Counted from the stretch's first letter, positions 8,928 through 17,864 are shown. The stretch: DNA of 64,000 nucleotides from an uncultured Verrucomicrobia subdivision 3 bacterium (GCA_903922735.1 CAIXUZ010000044.1:1-64000); one strand, 5' to 3'. Program-made: numbers and translations. The notes: a model not told the origin generated them from the letters alone.

Positions 8928-10190
8928 TTACGCCGGGTTGAGGCTGGCGAGTTTCGCGCGGACGTAATCAATATGGCCGCGCAAGCCATAGAACCGGTCG
9001 GCATAGGAGGCGGGCACTTTCATGTGCTGCACCGCCGTTTCAATCTCGCTCAGCCGCGCGTGCATTTCCCGGCTTTTGGCCGGCGTGATTTCCCGGGTGA
9101 GTTCCCGCTCCAGCACCAGCAGCGTGCGATACCACCGGTACAGGCGCAGCTGGATCCGCCAGCGATAGGCCGCCGAGATCAGGCGCAGCCCGGGGATCAG
9201 CACCAGGATCATGGGGATAAAGGCCACCAGGATGCGGTTCAACAGGCTGGCAATCCAAAACGGCAGTTGCTGGTAGAGAAACTTCTTGCCGGATTTATAG
9301 TAGCGGCTGGCGTCCGGGCTGATTTTGAATTCATGCTCCACCGGGTTCGGAAACTCGCCTTTGTTCTGGAGCATGCTGGCTTTGCCGTGTACTTCCCGGG
9401 CGGCTTCCAGCAACAAATCCGCGATGGCCGCATTCAAATCCGGCCGGGCCAGCAGTTCCACGGTCGGCCCGACCAGCCAGACATCCTGCGCGGGCAGGTT
9501 TTTGCCGAAATCAATGGAGCCTTCGGGGATGCGCAGCTTGTTCAGATAACTGAAGCGCCGGACATAGGCTTCGGCCTGTTCCAGGCTGAGCAGATGGATG
9601 CCGGGCGAGCGCAACAGCGTCCGCATGGTGCGGGTGGACGCCGAATCGCTCATCATGAACGCGGCCTCCGCCGTTCCCGCCAGCAACGCCTTCGCCGCCG
9701 CTTCCGCGTCCAGCTCCAGCAACCGGGTGGCGCCGTCGCCCACCAGTCCGTTGGTTTGCAGCAGGGTGATGGCCAGGGAATGCGCACCGCTGCCCACGGC
9801 GCCGATGGCCAGCCGCTGGCCGGCCAGCCCGGACAATAAGCCGGTGTTGGTGCCGCCCCGATAAAAAATCAGCAGCGGTTCATAGGCGACGTTGCCAAGC
9901 GAAACCAATTGATCATCGTTGGTGCCATCGGAGATTCCGCCCTGGACAAATCCGATGTCCACCTTGAACTTGGGATCGCCCAGACGCTGGAGATTTTCGA
10001 GGGAGCCTTGCGAGGGCAGGATGGTCAGGGTCACGCCATTGCGGGCGAGGATGGCGCGATACTTTTCAGCATTCACCGCAAAGGGGCTTCCCGGCGGGCC
10101 GCTGGTGATGGTGAGGTTGCGGGGTGGGGCGGAATGGATGAACCAGGAGATGGCGAGGCAGGCGACGACGCCGATGAAACAGACCACCAT
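8928..10190 (-). CDS. TAXI-family TRAP-type solute-binding protein, membrane-anchored
   Basis: 420 residues. An N-terminal membrane segment (residues 1-16) precedes a TAXI solute-binding fold: ITSGPPGSPF near residue 28, GFVQGG near 80, GAVGSGAHSLA near 130 and a SDSAST loop near 180. A C-terminal hydrophobic hairpin (about 305-345) and a helical tail follow, as in membrane-tethered TAXI proteins outside classical TRAP operons. No TRAP permease is adjacent. The same frame continues upstream through a TAG at 10197-10199 into a 25-codon stretch that looks like the missing N-terminus, so the ATG used here may be secondary. Confidence 0.75.
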   Translation of the reverse strand: MVVCFIGVVACLAISWFIHSAPPRNLTITSGPPGSPFAVNAEKYRAILARNGVTLTILPSQGSLENLQRLGDPKFKVDIGFVQGGISDGTNDDQLVSLGNVAYEPLLIFYRGGTNTGLLSGLAGQRLAIGAVGSGAHSLAITLLQTNGLVGDGATRLLELDAEAAAKALLAGTAEAAFMMSDSASTRTMRTLLRSPGIHLLSLEQAEAYVRRFSYLNKLRIPEGSIDFGKNLPAQDVWLVGPTVELLARPDLNAAIADLLLEAAREVHGKASMLQNKGEFPNPVEHEFKISPDASRYYKSGKKFLYQQLPFWIASLLNRILVAFIPMILVLIPGLRLISAAYRWRIQLRLYRWYRTLLVLERELTREITPAKSREMHARLSEIETAVQHMKVPASYADRFYGLRGHIDYVRAKLASLNPA

Positions 10191-10196
10191 CAGCGA

Positions 10197-10274
10197 CTAG
10201 GCCCAGCTCAGCCCGAAATTCTCCGTGAAGACAGCCACCACCCGGGTAAGACTGGATTTGCGCTCTTTATTCAT
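10197..10274 (-). other. In-frame N-terminal extension of the TAXI gene ended by an amber codon
   Basis: ATG at 10274 opens 25 codons ending in TAG (10197-10199), in the same frame as the TAXI protein whose ATG lies two codons further on. The peptide starts MNKERKSSLTRVVAVF, a plausible cytoplasmic lead-in to a membrane anchor. A single TGG-to-TAG change would explain the split. Confidence 0.5.
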
Positions 10275-10390
10275 GAATACCGTCAGCCGCTGCGGTTGGT
10301 TGCGCTGGTAGCATAAGGGCCTTCCGCCCCGGTCGCAAGAAATCATGGGCCGGCGACGTGCGTCACCCGGAACCGACCTGGCCGCCCGCA

Positions 10391-10425
10391 CCGCCCTCCG
10401 CCCTCTGCCCTCTGCCCTCTGCCCA
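10391..10425 (+). repeat. Heptamer tandem repeat (5 units)
   Basis: Five uninterrupted 7-base units: CCGCCCT twice, CTGCCCT twice, CTGCCCA. They lie in a pyrimidine-rich intergenic stretch (about 10380-10490) between the TAXI gene and the PPC-domain gene. Confidence 0.75.
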
Positions 10426-10489
10426 CCCCCCATCCTCACTCCAAGCTCGCAGTTCCCCGCTCCTCGCTCCTAACTTCCAGCTTCTCCGC

Positions 10490-12382
10490 TTACTTTTTCC
10501 GCCCCATCCGCCCGTTCCCCGTGACCATCACCGATAACTCTTTCGCCGGCGCCAGGTGCCGGTAAAAGAAAGCCTGCATCATGTCTTGCGCCGGGATCGC
10601 TAAGTGTTCCAAGGCCCGCCCATCCACCATTGCCCGCCCCTCCACCACCACTTTGACCGGCTTGCCGCTCGCAACCGCCGGGCCGTTCAAGGTCACACTG
10701 GCCTTGTCCTGATTTTCCCCGATTCGCCCGCCGCTCAGAGAAAATCCCTTCGGCGCATCCTTCAATGTCAGATCAATCGCGTTCGTAAACCCATCCCGCC
10801 GGAGCGCATAGATCTCCAGCGGCGAACTTCTCCCCACGCGCATATCAAGGCTCGCCGGCACCATCCGCAAGGCAAAATCCGGTCGCGGCTCGCTGATGCG
10901 CAGCCGGTAGGCAAAATCCGGCCCGCCCTTGCTTTGGGTGTCTGTGATGTGGATAAAATACGTTCCCGCCGCCGGCAAAGTGGCCGTGAGATAGGAATCG
11001 GCATGGTGCGTTTGCAAACCCGCTCCCTTGTCATCAAAATCATCATTGAACGCCAGTTGCGTCCCGTCCTTGTCCGTCAGGCGCAGCAGCGAATCCAGCG
11101 GCGAATCCAAACGCCGCGCGAATACCTCGGCCACCAACTTTTGCCCGGCCCGCCCTTCAAACTGGTAAACATCCTGTTCCTCCGGCTTGCCAATCCGCCC
11201 ATTGATGATCACCGGCAGGGTCACAGCCTGGGCCGTCTCCCGCGAATCATTGGGTTCGCGCTCAATGCATTCCGGCAGATCATCCACCGCGAACGGAACG
11301 GCGTTGTAAAAACTCCCCGGCACCACGGTAATGCCGGTGGCGGCGGCGGTAATGTCCAGCATCACTTCCTTCACCGCCAGGTTCCAGCCCGTCAGGGTGA
11401 TCGGTATTTTCTCCCCCTTCTTGCCGCCCAGCGGGAAGACGCTCGTCACAAACGGCAATTCCGCAATCGTGAGCCGATAAATGAAATCCTCGCGGCCGCG
11501 GTAAAGCGAATCATGGATCTCCACCGTGTAATTGCCATCGGCCGGCACTTCAAAATGCAGCACCGGATCGGGACGAAACCGGTAGCGTTCCGCCTTCGCC
11601 ACCTCTTTCCCCTGGGCATCGCGGATCACCAGCACCGCTTCAAACCAGCCCGGCACCGCGTCGGCCAGATACGGAATCAAATCCCGCGCCGCCACGGCAA
11701 TGATGAGGTGTTTCCCCTTTTGCGCCCAAAAATGATAGCGATCATGTCCCGCCGGCGAGCTCTGCCCATTGATCGTGGCGGGAAGTTTGACCGTGGCCTC
11801 ATAGGGCAGCGCCAGTTTCACCTCGCCGTTCTTCGGCTTTTTCGGCGGCGTCACCCAAAACGACTTGGTGGTTTCCGGAATCAGCCCCACGCAGAACTTG
11901 AACGGGGCGGAATACCCGTTGGGCGTCTTGATGCGAACCGCATGGTCGCCCGGGGTGATGTTGTTGGGCAGCGTCAACTGAACCTCCACGAACTTCTGGT
12001 TGATGTTGTTGTTTTTATTTTTTTTGGTGGTGCCTTGGCGGTCGAACTGCGCCAGCTTTTGCTTGAGGACATTCATTCGCGCCAGCTCCGCCGGTCCGGG
12101 TTTTCCAAACTGCTTCTGGCTGGCTTCGAGTTTGTTCAGTTCCGCCTTCAGTTTCAGTTCCTCCTTGGAATCCAAACCGCCAATGGCCAGGTCATCCAGA
12201 TACACGGTGAAATCATTGATGGCGGCGAGCTTTTGCCCGCCAATAAAAGCGTTGATCGTCGTGCCCGGCACCCCGCCGGCGGGATAAATGTAATCAATCT
12301 CCTGCGTCGGCTTCTTCTGGGCAAAAGCCGTGACCGCCGACAAGGAAACGGCCGCGATTGCCAGGCAGATGATTAATCTCAT
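10490..12382 (-). CDS. Secreted PPC-domain protein
   Basis: 630 residues from ATG 12382; an in-frame start 45 bases upstream exists, but this one begins a proper signal peptide (MRLIICLAIAAVSL, cleavage after AFA). The N-terminal region (about 25-60) has a PAGGVPGTTI motif typical of the opening domain of large planctomycete and verrucomicrobial secreted proteins. A Lys/Asn-rich linker is followed by beta-rich domains. A bacterial pre-peptidase C-terminal (PPC) domain lies around 380-480 (EREPNDSRETAQ, DVYQFEGRAGQ, AGTYFIHITD). No protease domain is present. Likely an extracellular binding or scaffold protein. Confidence 0.75.
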   Translation of the reverse strand: MRLIICLAIAAVSLSAVTAFAQKKPTQEIDYIYPAGGVPGTTINAFIGGQKLAAINDFTVYLDDLAIGGLDSKEELKLKAELNKLEASQKQFGKPGPAELARMNVLKQKLAQFDRQGTTKKNKNNNINQKFVEVQLTLPNNITPGDHAVRIKTPNGYSAPFKFCVGLIPETTKSFWVTPPKKPKNGEVKLALPYEATVKLPATINGQSSPAGHDRYHFWAQKGKHLIIAVAARDLIPYLADAVPGWFEAVLVIRDAQGKEVAKAERYRFRPDPVLHFEVPADGNYTVEIHDSLYRGREDFIYRLTIAELPFVTSVFPLGGKKGEKIPITLTGWNLAVKEVMLDITAAATGITVVPGSFYNAVPFAVDDLPECIEREPNDSRETAQAVTLPVIINGRIGKPEEQDVYQFEGRAGQKLVAEVFARRLDSPLDSLLRLTDKDGTQLAFNDDFDDKGAGLQTHHADSYLTATLPAAGTYFIHITDTQSKGGPDFAYRLRISEPRPDFALRMVPASLDMRVGRSSPLEIYALRRDGFTNAIDLTLKDAPKGFSLSGGRIGENQDKASVTLNGPAVASGKPVKVVVEGRAMVDGRALEHLAIPAQDMMQAFFYRHLAPAKELSVMVTGNGRMGRKK

Positions 12383-12479
12383 GCCCCATAAGATGCAATT
12401 GGCGGGAAAAGGATACAAAAACTTCACTCCAGCCCGCTCCCCGCTCCAAACTCCATGCTTTCTGCTTTAATATCTGCCT

Positions 12480-12514
12480 CTGGCCTCTGGCCTCTGACGT
12501 CTGATTTCTGTCCC
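12480..12514 (+). repeat. Heptamer tandem repeat (5 units)
   Basis: Five 7-base units beginning CTG: CTGGCCT twice, CTGACGT, CTGATTT, CTGTCCC. They lie in a pyrimidine-rich gap between the PPC-domain gene and the metal permease gene. Confidence 0.7.
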
Positions 12515-12550
12515 TGTTTCCGCTTTCTCGCTTTCCCGATTTTCCGCTTT

Positions 12551-12585
12551 GCCCTCCGCCCTCCGCCCTCTGTCCTCTGGCCGCC
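12551..12585 (+). repeat. Heptamer tandem repeat (5 units)
   Basis: Five further 7-base units: GCCCTCC twice, GCCCTCT, GTCCTCT, GGCCGCC. Same gap as the preceding array and similar to the array at 10391 on the other side of the PPC-domain gene. Confidence 0.7.
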
Positions 12586-12632
12586 AAAACTTAATGCCGT
12601 TGCTTGCCCGCAGGGCAGGTGCGGGGTTCGCC

Positions 12633-13463
12633 CTAGGCGGCTTTCTTTTTGGAACAGACCGCCGCGAATCCGCACAGCAGCAGCGCGGCGCCCAGCACGC
12701 AGATGATGGCCGCGCCCGTCGGCAGATCAAAGCGGTAGGCGGCATACAATCCGGCCACGCCGGAAGCCGTGGCAATGCCCCAGCCCAGCGCGAGCAGCGC
12801 CGCCACGCGGCGGGCCAGCAGGTTCGCGCAGACCGCCGGCACGATGAGGTACGAAAACACCAGCAGCACGCCGCCGATCTGCACAAAACTCGTCACCACC
12901 AGGCCGAACAGGGCATAAAATAAAAAATCCCACCAGCGCACCGCCATTCCTTCCGCCTCCGCCCGCTGCGGCTCGAAGGAAATCATCATGAATTTTTTCC
13001 GGAACACAAAATGCACCGCGCCGATGACGAGATAGATGCCAAAGGTTTTCAGCACCTGCTTTGGACTGACGAGCAGCACGTCGCCGATGAGCGTCCGGCG
13101 CAGTTCTTCGTTGCCCTCCGCCGTGCGGCTCAGCAGTAGAATTCCCGCCGCCGCCGCGACGACGTAGGTGATGCCGATGAGCGCCTCCTGTGGCACGCGG
13201 GCATGATTGCGCATCCGCGTCACCGCAAAGATGGCCGCGCCGATGAGCGTGAAGCCCACCGACCAGAGGTAAGTCTGCGGGTCCCCCGCCTCGTGGCCCA
13301 GCAGCAGGCTCACGCACGCGCCCAGCGAGGCCACCTGCGCCAGCGCGAGATCCACGAAGATGACCTCGCGCCGCACGATGTGCAGGCCCAGGTAAACCAG
13401 CATGCCCGGCAACAACAGGCACGCGATCAGCGGCCACTTCATCACGGTAAATATTTCAGTCAT
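12633..13463 (-). CDS. Metal ABC transporter permease (ZnuB/MntB-like)
   Basis: 276 residues with eight or nine predicted membrane helices, matching the ABC-3 family that imports zinc, manganese or iron. The typical segment VFVDLALAQVASLG (here VIFVDLALAQ, residues about 34-43) is present, as is the FSYLIVPAVCANLL helix near residue 205. Downstream of the binding-protein gene by 87 bases on the same strand, so probably co-transcribed. No ATPase gene follows, so the energising subunit must be encoded elsewhere. Confidence 0.88.
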   Translation of the reverse strand: MTEIFTVMKWPLIACLLLPGMLVYLGLHIVRREVIFVDLALAQVASLGACVSLLLGHEAGDPQTYLWSVGFTLIGAAIFAVTRMRNHARVPQEALIGITYVVAAAAGILLLSRTAEGNEELRRTLIGDVLLVSPKQVLKTFGIYLVIGAVHFVFRKKFMMISFEPQRAEAEGMAVRWWDFLFYALFGLVVTSFVQIGGVLLVFSYLIVPAVCANLLARRVAALLALGWGIATASGVAGLYAAYRFDLPTGAAIICVLGAALLLCGFAAVCSKKKAA

Positions 13464-13476
13464 AAGTTTTAGGGAT

Positions 13477-13556
13477 CATTCAACATTCAACTGAATCGGC
13501 GCACGACGCTGTCATTGGATGTTGGGCGTTGAAGGTTGAATGTTCGATGTTCATTT
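13477..13556. repeat. Heptamer repeats in inverted arrangement
   Basis: Two CATTCAA units (13477-13490) face a run of six TTGAATG-like units (TTGGATG, TTGGGCG, TTGAAGG, TTGAATG, TTCGATG, TTCATTT; 13515-13556). CATTCAA is the reverse complement of TTGAATG, so the spacer between binding-protein and permease genes could fold into a hairpin in the transcript. Confidence 0.6.
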
Positions 13557-14459
13557 CTTTTCAGCCAGCGCGGCGGCCAGCGAGCTGACCAATTGATCCA
13601 GCAATTGGATATAGCCGCCCTCGGTGCCTTTGATGCCGCCGGGGAATTGCGTCACCGGCACGACCGCGGCGCCCGTCTCGCGCGCCACCGTTTCCGCCGT
13701 GCGCCGGTTGAGATAGGCATCCACGATGATGACGCGCGCCTGCTCCGCCTTCATTTTGGTGATGACTTCCGCCAGATGCGACGGCGTCGGGGGAATGCCC
13801 GGCTTGGGTTCGAGAAACAACTCAATCTTTAACCCGAATTCCCGGGCGAAGTAAGGCCACGAATCGTGATACGCCACCACGCTCCGGCCCCGGAACGGCG
13901 CGAGCGTCTGCTGCCATTCCGCCCGCTTCGCGTCGAGCGCGGCGAGGAAGGTTTTCAGATTGGCGCGGTAGGCGGCGGCACCCGGCGGATCATTTTCGGC
14001 CAGCGCGGCGGCGATGGTTTGCGCGATGATCCTCCCGTTCGACGGGCTGATGGGGAAATGCGGATTTCCCGCCGCGTGAATGTCGCCGCGCGAACGGTCC
14101 AGTTTTTCGGGCACGTCGAGCAGTTGCACGCCCGCCGAACAATTCACATGGCCGGGCGCGCCCGCCGCCAGTTTTTCGTTACGCGATTGGCCCAGCAGCG
14201 CCGGGAGCCAGCCGATTTCCAGCTCCGCGCCGCCCTCGATCACTACGTCGGCGTGGTTCAACTTCACGATGAAGCTGGGCTTGGCATCCACAAAATGCGG
14301 GTCTTCCGTGGGTTTCGCCAGCGTGGTGAGCGTGATTTTATCGCCCCCGATTTCCCTGGCGATGGCGGCGAGATCCGCCGTGGTGGCCACGACATTCAGC
14401 TTGGCTTGTGCGCCAAACGCAAGCAATGCCCCGAGCGTTCCGAGTAAAAGTTTTTTCAT
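13551..14459 (-). CDS. Metal ABC transporter substrate-binding protein (ZnuA-like)
   Basis: 302 residues with a signal peptide (residues 1-19). Cluster A-I (TroA/ZnuA) binding-protein fold. Candidate metal ligands are His55 (EDPHFVDAKP), His134 (GNPHFPISPS), His198 (AYHDSWPYF) and Asp247 (VDAYLNRRT), in the positions usual for zinc or manganese receptors. The long His-rich loop seen in many ZnuA proteins is absent. Upstream lies an outer-membrane porin gene and downstream the cognate permease, giving a porin, receptor, permease order on one strand. Confidence 0.88.
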   Translation of the reverse strand: MKKLLLGTLGALLAFGAQAKLNVVATTADLAAIAREIGGDKITLTTLAKPTEDPHFVDAKPSFIVKLNHADVVIEGGAELEIGWLPALLGQSRNEKLAAGAPGHVNCSAGVQLLDVPEKLDRSRGDIHAAGNPHFPISPSNGRIIAQTIAAALAENDPPGAAAYRANLKTFLAALDAKRAEWQQTLAPFRGRSVVAYHDSWPYFAREFGLKIELFLEPKPGIPPTPSHLAEVITKMKAEQARVIIVDAYLNRRTAETVARETGAAVVPVTQFPGGIKGTEGGYIQLLDQLVSSLAAALAEKK

Positions 14460-14466
14460 AAAGTAA

Positions 14467-14496
14467 TATCCGTGTTTATCTGTGTTTATCCGTGGT
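14467..14496 (+). repeat. Decamer tandem repeat (3 units)
   Basis: Three 10-base units, TATCCGTGTT, TATCTGTGTT, TATCCGTGGT, then TTAAAA. They fill the short gap between the porin and binding-protein genes. A 9-base relative occurs at 55195. Confidence 0.65.
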
Positions 14497-15977
14497 TAAA
14501 ACTTATGCGCCGCGTGCGCACCCAGCAGAAATTCAAACTGCAGCCAGATCGAGTGATCCACGCCGATGCGGTCGCGATCGTCGTAGTTGTATTGCAGGCG
14601 GATTTTGGAGAACTCGCTCGGATACCACGTCAGATTGGGCGAAATGCGCCAGCGCGTGGCCCGCGCCAGATCCGCCCCGTAGAGTTTTTCATACTGCGCC
14701 TGGTTGCCGGTCACGTAATCGCCGCGCAAGCCCGCCACCCAGCCCGGCTTGAAGCCCCACAGCACCTGGGAATACCCGCCCCAGTCCGTGATCGTCTCGC
14801 GCGGAACGTAATCCGGCACCCCGTCGCCCGTCAGGTCAACCGACGTGGACGCGCCTGCCTGATAACGGCGCAGCATCGCCTCCGTCTGCCAGCTCACAAA
14901 GGGAAAACCGCCGTGCGCGCTGGGCGATTTCCATTTCCAATAAACATCCGCGCCGTAGATCTGCGTGTCAGTGTCGGCGCCGGAACTGTTCGGGCCGAAC
15001 ACCGCCGAGAGGCCGCCGAGCAAGGTCTGGTTCTCCGTCAATTCAAACGACGCCGCGTAACGCGCCGAGTAAAGCATGTCGGAAAACCGGTCCACGCCGC
15101 GCGCGGTGGCCAGGCGGTCAAAGAACGACTGGCCGCCGTTGTCGTTGCGAAAGCTATAGGCCGTGCCGCCCTGGCTGTTTTGCACGCCAAAAAACAGCTC
15201 GGAGTAAAACGGCGTCGGCGCCAGCCACGAGAGCCGCGCGCCGGGATTGCGCAGGCCGTCCCCGCCGAGCAGCCGGGCGTTCACCAGCGGCGCGTCCACG
15301 AAGCCCCAGGAATGCGGATGCTGCGTGTTGAGCCGCCCAAAATCGGTGAGATATTGCCCGGCGCGAAGCTGCAGGTTGTAAGGCATCGACACGGTTTCGA
15401 GCCACGCTTCCTCCAGTTCCACGCGGGTTTCCCCGCCGTTATCCACCAGGAAGGCCACATTGGCGTTGGCGCGAAAATACGGATCCACCGCGCCTTGCAA
15501 ATTCAACTCCGCGCCCTGCACGGTGAAACCGCGCTGGTTCGGATCGTGCCCGCCCGGTTGCAGCGCGCCGATGTCGCTGGCCGTCGAGCCGCCCACCGCA
15601 AACGTTCCCACCATGCTCAAGTCGGCGTAAGTGCCGCCCTTGCCGACGCGGATGGGATCGCCGGGCGACCACGACTGGGCGAAAACCGCCGGCGGCGCGG
15701 TGGTCTGCGCCGGAGCCGGTTCGCCTGCGGGCGGCGCCTCCGTTTTTTTCGGTTCCGCCGCCGCCGGTTGCTGCCGGGCCACTTCGTTCAGCTTTTGCGT
15801 CAGCGCCGCGATCTGCGCGTTCTGCTCCCGCTGAATCTTTTCAAAATTCTCCTGCAGCTGCCGCAGTTGCTGCTGCAGCTGCTCCACCTGATTGGTTTCC
15901 TGCGCGCAAAGGCTGGTTGCCCCCGCTCCCAACGCCAGAACCAAAACCATCATTTCAAAATTCTTAAAAGTTTTCAC
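14496..15977 (-). CDS. Outer-membrane porin-like protein with periplasmic coiled coil
   Basis: 493 residues from GTG 15977, chosen because AAGGA precedes it and a signal peptide ending SLCAQ follows; the frame stays open further upstream with Arg/Pro-rich, non-signal sequence. Residues about 30-75 form a Gln-rich coiled coil (LQQQLRQLQENFEKI), followed by a Pro/Ala linker. From about 110 to the end the protein is beta-rich and aromatic, consistent with a 16-strand-like porin barrel. Adjacent to a zinc/manganese-type binding protein and permease, it may admit the metal across the outer membrane. That role is inferred from position. Confidence 0.75.
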   Translation of the reverse strand: MKTFKNFEMMVLVLALGAGATSLCAQETNQVEQLQQQLRQLQENFEKIQREQNAQIAALTQKLNEVARQQPAAAEPKKTEAPPAGEPAPAQTTAPPAVFAQSWSPGDPIRVGKGGTYADLSMVGTFAVGGSTASDIGALQPGGHDPNQRGFTVQGAELNLQGAVDPYFRANANVAFLVDNGGETRVELEEAWLETVSMPYNLQLRAGQYLTDFGRLNTQHPHSWGFVDAPLVNARLLGGDGLRNPGARLSWLAPTPFYSELFFGVQNSQGGTAYSFRNDNGGQSFFDRLATARGVDRFSDMLYSARYAASFELTENQTLLGGLSAVFGPNSSGADTDTQIYGADVYWKWKSPSAHGGFPFVSWQTEAMLRRYQAGASTSVDLTGDGVPDYVPRETITDWGGYSQVLWGFKPGWVAGLRGDYVTGNQAQYEKLYGADLARATRWRISPNLTWYPSEFSKIRLQYNYDDRDRIGVDHSIWLQFEFLLGAHAAHKF

Positions 15978-16074
15978 GCCATCCTTTCCCGGCCTCCGCG
16001 CACACGGCGGAAGGCCAGAGTTATCCAAGTTTAAACGAACGAAAAACCGGCCGGAAAGCGGCCAGCGAACGGAA

Positions 16075-16395
16075 TCAGGAATTGCAGGAGGAAACCGGCG
16101 GAGCGCGGCCGGGCGGAAGCGTTTCCGCCGCGAGGCTGAAAACCATAACGGGCGGCGGCGGGGAAAAATCAAAGCCTGCGGACGGCAGGCCGGCGGTCAC
16201 GGCGGCATCCGCCGCATCCATCTGGCCGTGCGCGAACATCGTGACCGCGCACAGATGATCGGCCTTGCTGTGATCCGTGTGAAAAATTTCGTGCAGCTGG
16301 GGCGACGCGGCCAGCGCATTCAACAGCAAAACGAGCGCCACCAGCAATCCGCTGGCAGGCGCCTTGAGCCATTTCGATGTTGTTGAGAACCGCAC
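16075..16395 (-). CDS. Small His-rich exported protein in the metal-uptake cluster
   Basis: About 106 residues from GTG 16395 (start uncertain; the frame extends to 16476). A hydrophobic segment SGLLVALVLLLNALAA (about residues 15-30) would be a signal peptide or anchor. It is followed by a metal-ligand-rich stretch: HEIFHTDHSKADHLCAV then HGQM. The tail is Pro-rich. The His/Cys cluster beside a zinc/manganese transporter suggests periplasmic metal binding or sensing, but no characterised family was recognised. Confidence 0.6.
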   Translation of the reverse strand: MRFSTTSKWLKAPASGLLVALVLLLNALAASPQLHEIFHTDHSKADHLCAVTMFAHGQMDAADAAVTAGLPSAGFDFSPPPPVMVFSLAAETLPPGRAPPVSSCNS

Positions 16396-16614
16396 GGCAT
16401 CCGGAATATAGCCGCAGTTCGTCCGGGCGCAAGTCCTGCGCCGCGGGGATGGGCGATGGTTGATCCGGAATGCCATGGCCCGCTGTGGTGCGCATTCAAC
16501 TTCCGCTCCCCGATGTCAGTATTTCAGCTTTTCCCCTGCTTTCCCCCTACCGCGTCGCCAATTGCCCCGGCAAACCCGCCGCCAAATCCTGATCAAATTT
16601 ACCCATTGGTATAG

Positions 16615-17859
16615 TTATTCGTAACGTAAAGCCACGATGGGATCCAGCGCGGCGGCCTTGTGCGCGGGATAAAAACCAAAAAATATTCCAATCGCGGAAC
16701 TGACGCCAAACGCCAGTAAAATGGACCCGGTTGAAACCACGGCCTTGAAATCCGCAAACATACCCACCAGGTGGGAAGCGCCGACGCCGCAAAGCACGCC
16801 TATCAAGCCGCCGAGCAAACTCAACGTCACCGCTTCGATGAGAAATTGCAGCCGGATGTCTCCCGGTTCTGCCCCCACCGCGATGCGGATGCCGATTTCG
16901 CGGGTCCGCTCCGTCACGCTCACCAGCATGATGTTCATGATGCCGATGCCGCCGACGACCAGCGAAATGCCGGCAATGGATCCCAGCAACAAAGTGATGA
17001 TTTTGGAGATGGAATTTACCGTGTCGGCAATTTCCTTTTGATTGAAAATGTTGAAATCATCGCCTTGAGTGGAGGTCAGCCGGTGGCGCTGGCGCAACAG
17101 GCTGCTGATTTGTTGCTGGGCGATGTCCATGCGGTCCGCGCTGCGGATTTGCACGTTCACGGAACGGAGATAACGGTCGCCCGTGAGACGTTTCATTGCC
17201 GTGGTGTAGGGGATGAGAATACGGTCATCCTGGTTGGCTCCGCCCATGCCGGCGCCTTTGCTTTCCAGCAGGCCGATGATGGTGAAGGGTATGTTTTTGA
17301 TCCGCACACTTTGGCCGACCGGATTCAGCGGGCCGAACAGTTCGTTGGCCGTTTTCGAGCCGATGACCGCAATTTTGGCCGCGCTGCGAATATCGCTTTC
17401 GTTGAACATCGAGCCTGCCGCCAGTTTCCAGTCACGGATTCTCAAATAATCATGGGACTCGCCAACCACGGTGGTGGACCAGTTGCGTCCATTGGCAATG
17501 GCTTGGGCCGTCACGGAAACCTCCGGGCTGACCGCCGCCACGTCCGGCACCTCGCGCTGAATCGCCCCGGCGTCGGCGAGGGTGATGGCGCTGGCGCTGC
17601 CGAGACCGGAATTTACACCGCCGGATTTTTTGCTCCCAGCGAAGACCATCAAAAGGTTTTGTCCCAGCGCTGAAACCTGGCTGGTGATGCGGGCTTGGGC
17701 GCCATTGCCTACTGCCACCATCGCCACCACGGACGCCACGCCGATGATGATGCCCAGTGCGGTCAGCATGGAGCGCATTTTGTTGCGGCGCAGGGCGCGC
17801 AAGGCAATCAGCGCCGTCTGCCAGATTTGCAGCAATTTGATTTGGATGAGAGTGAACAT
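16615..17859 (-). CDS. MacB-type ABC transporter permease
   Basis: 414 residues. An N-terminal transmembrane helix (about 25-47, MLTALGIIIGVASVVAMVAV) is followed by a large MacB periplasmic domain (about 50-245). Three C-terminal helices make up the FtsX-like domain (about 290-410), with the conserved ERTREIGIRIAVGA motif before the last two. The ATPase is a separate protein encoded five bases upstream, as in split MacB systems. Expected to drive export of a small molecule or lipoprotein with the adaptor and TolC-like partner upstream. Confidence 0.9.
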   Translation of the reverse strand: MFTLIQIKLLQIWQTALIALRALRRNKMRSMLTALGIIIGVASVVAMVAVGNGAQARITSQVSALGQNLLMVFAGSKKSGGVNSGLGSASAITLADAGAIQREVPDVAAVSPEVSVTAQAIANGRNWSTTVVGESHDYLRIRDWKLAAGSMFNESDIRSAAKIAVIGSKTANELFGPLNPVGQSVRIKNIPFTIIGLLESKGAGMGGANQDDRILIPYTTAMKRLTGDRYLRSVNVQIRSADRMDIAQQQISSLLRQRHRLTSTQGDDFNIFNQKEIADTVNSISKIITLLLGSIAGISLVVGGIGIMNIMLVSVTERTREIGIRIAVGAEPGDIRLQFLIEAVTLSLLGGLIGVLCGVGASHLVGMFADFKAVVSTGSILLAFGVSSAIGIFFGFYPAHKAAALDPIVALRYE

Positions 17860-17864
17860 AGGCT

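Noticed and set aside
10604-12376. 590-codon plus-strand reading frame opposite the PPC-domain gene
   Set aside because: Rich in Arg, His, Gln and Pro with no signal or domain. It mirrors the minus-strand gene, which has a signal peptide and PPC motifs. High-GC antisense frames are common here.
14472-16034. 520-codon plus-strand frame opposite the porin gene
   Set aside because: Arg/Ala/His-rich antisense shadow. The opposite strand encodes a signal peptide, coiled coil and barrel.
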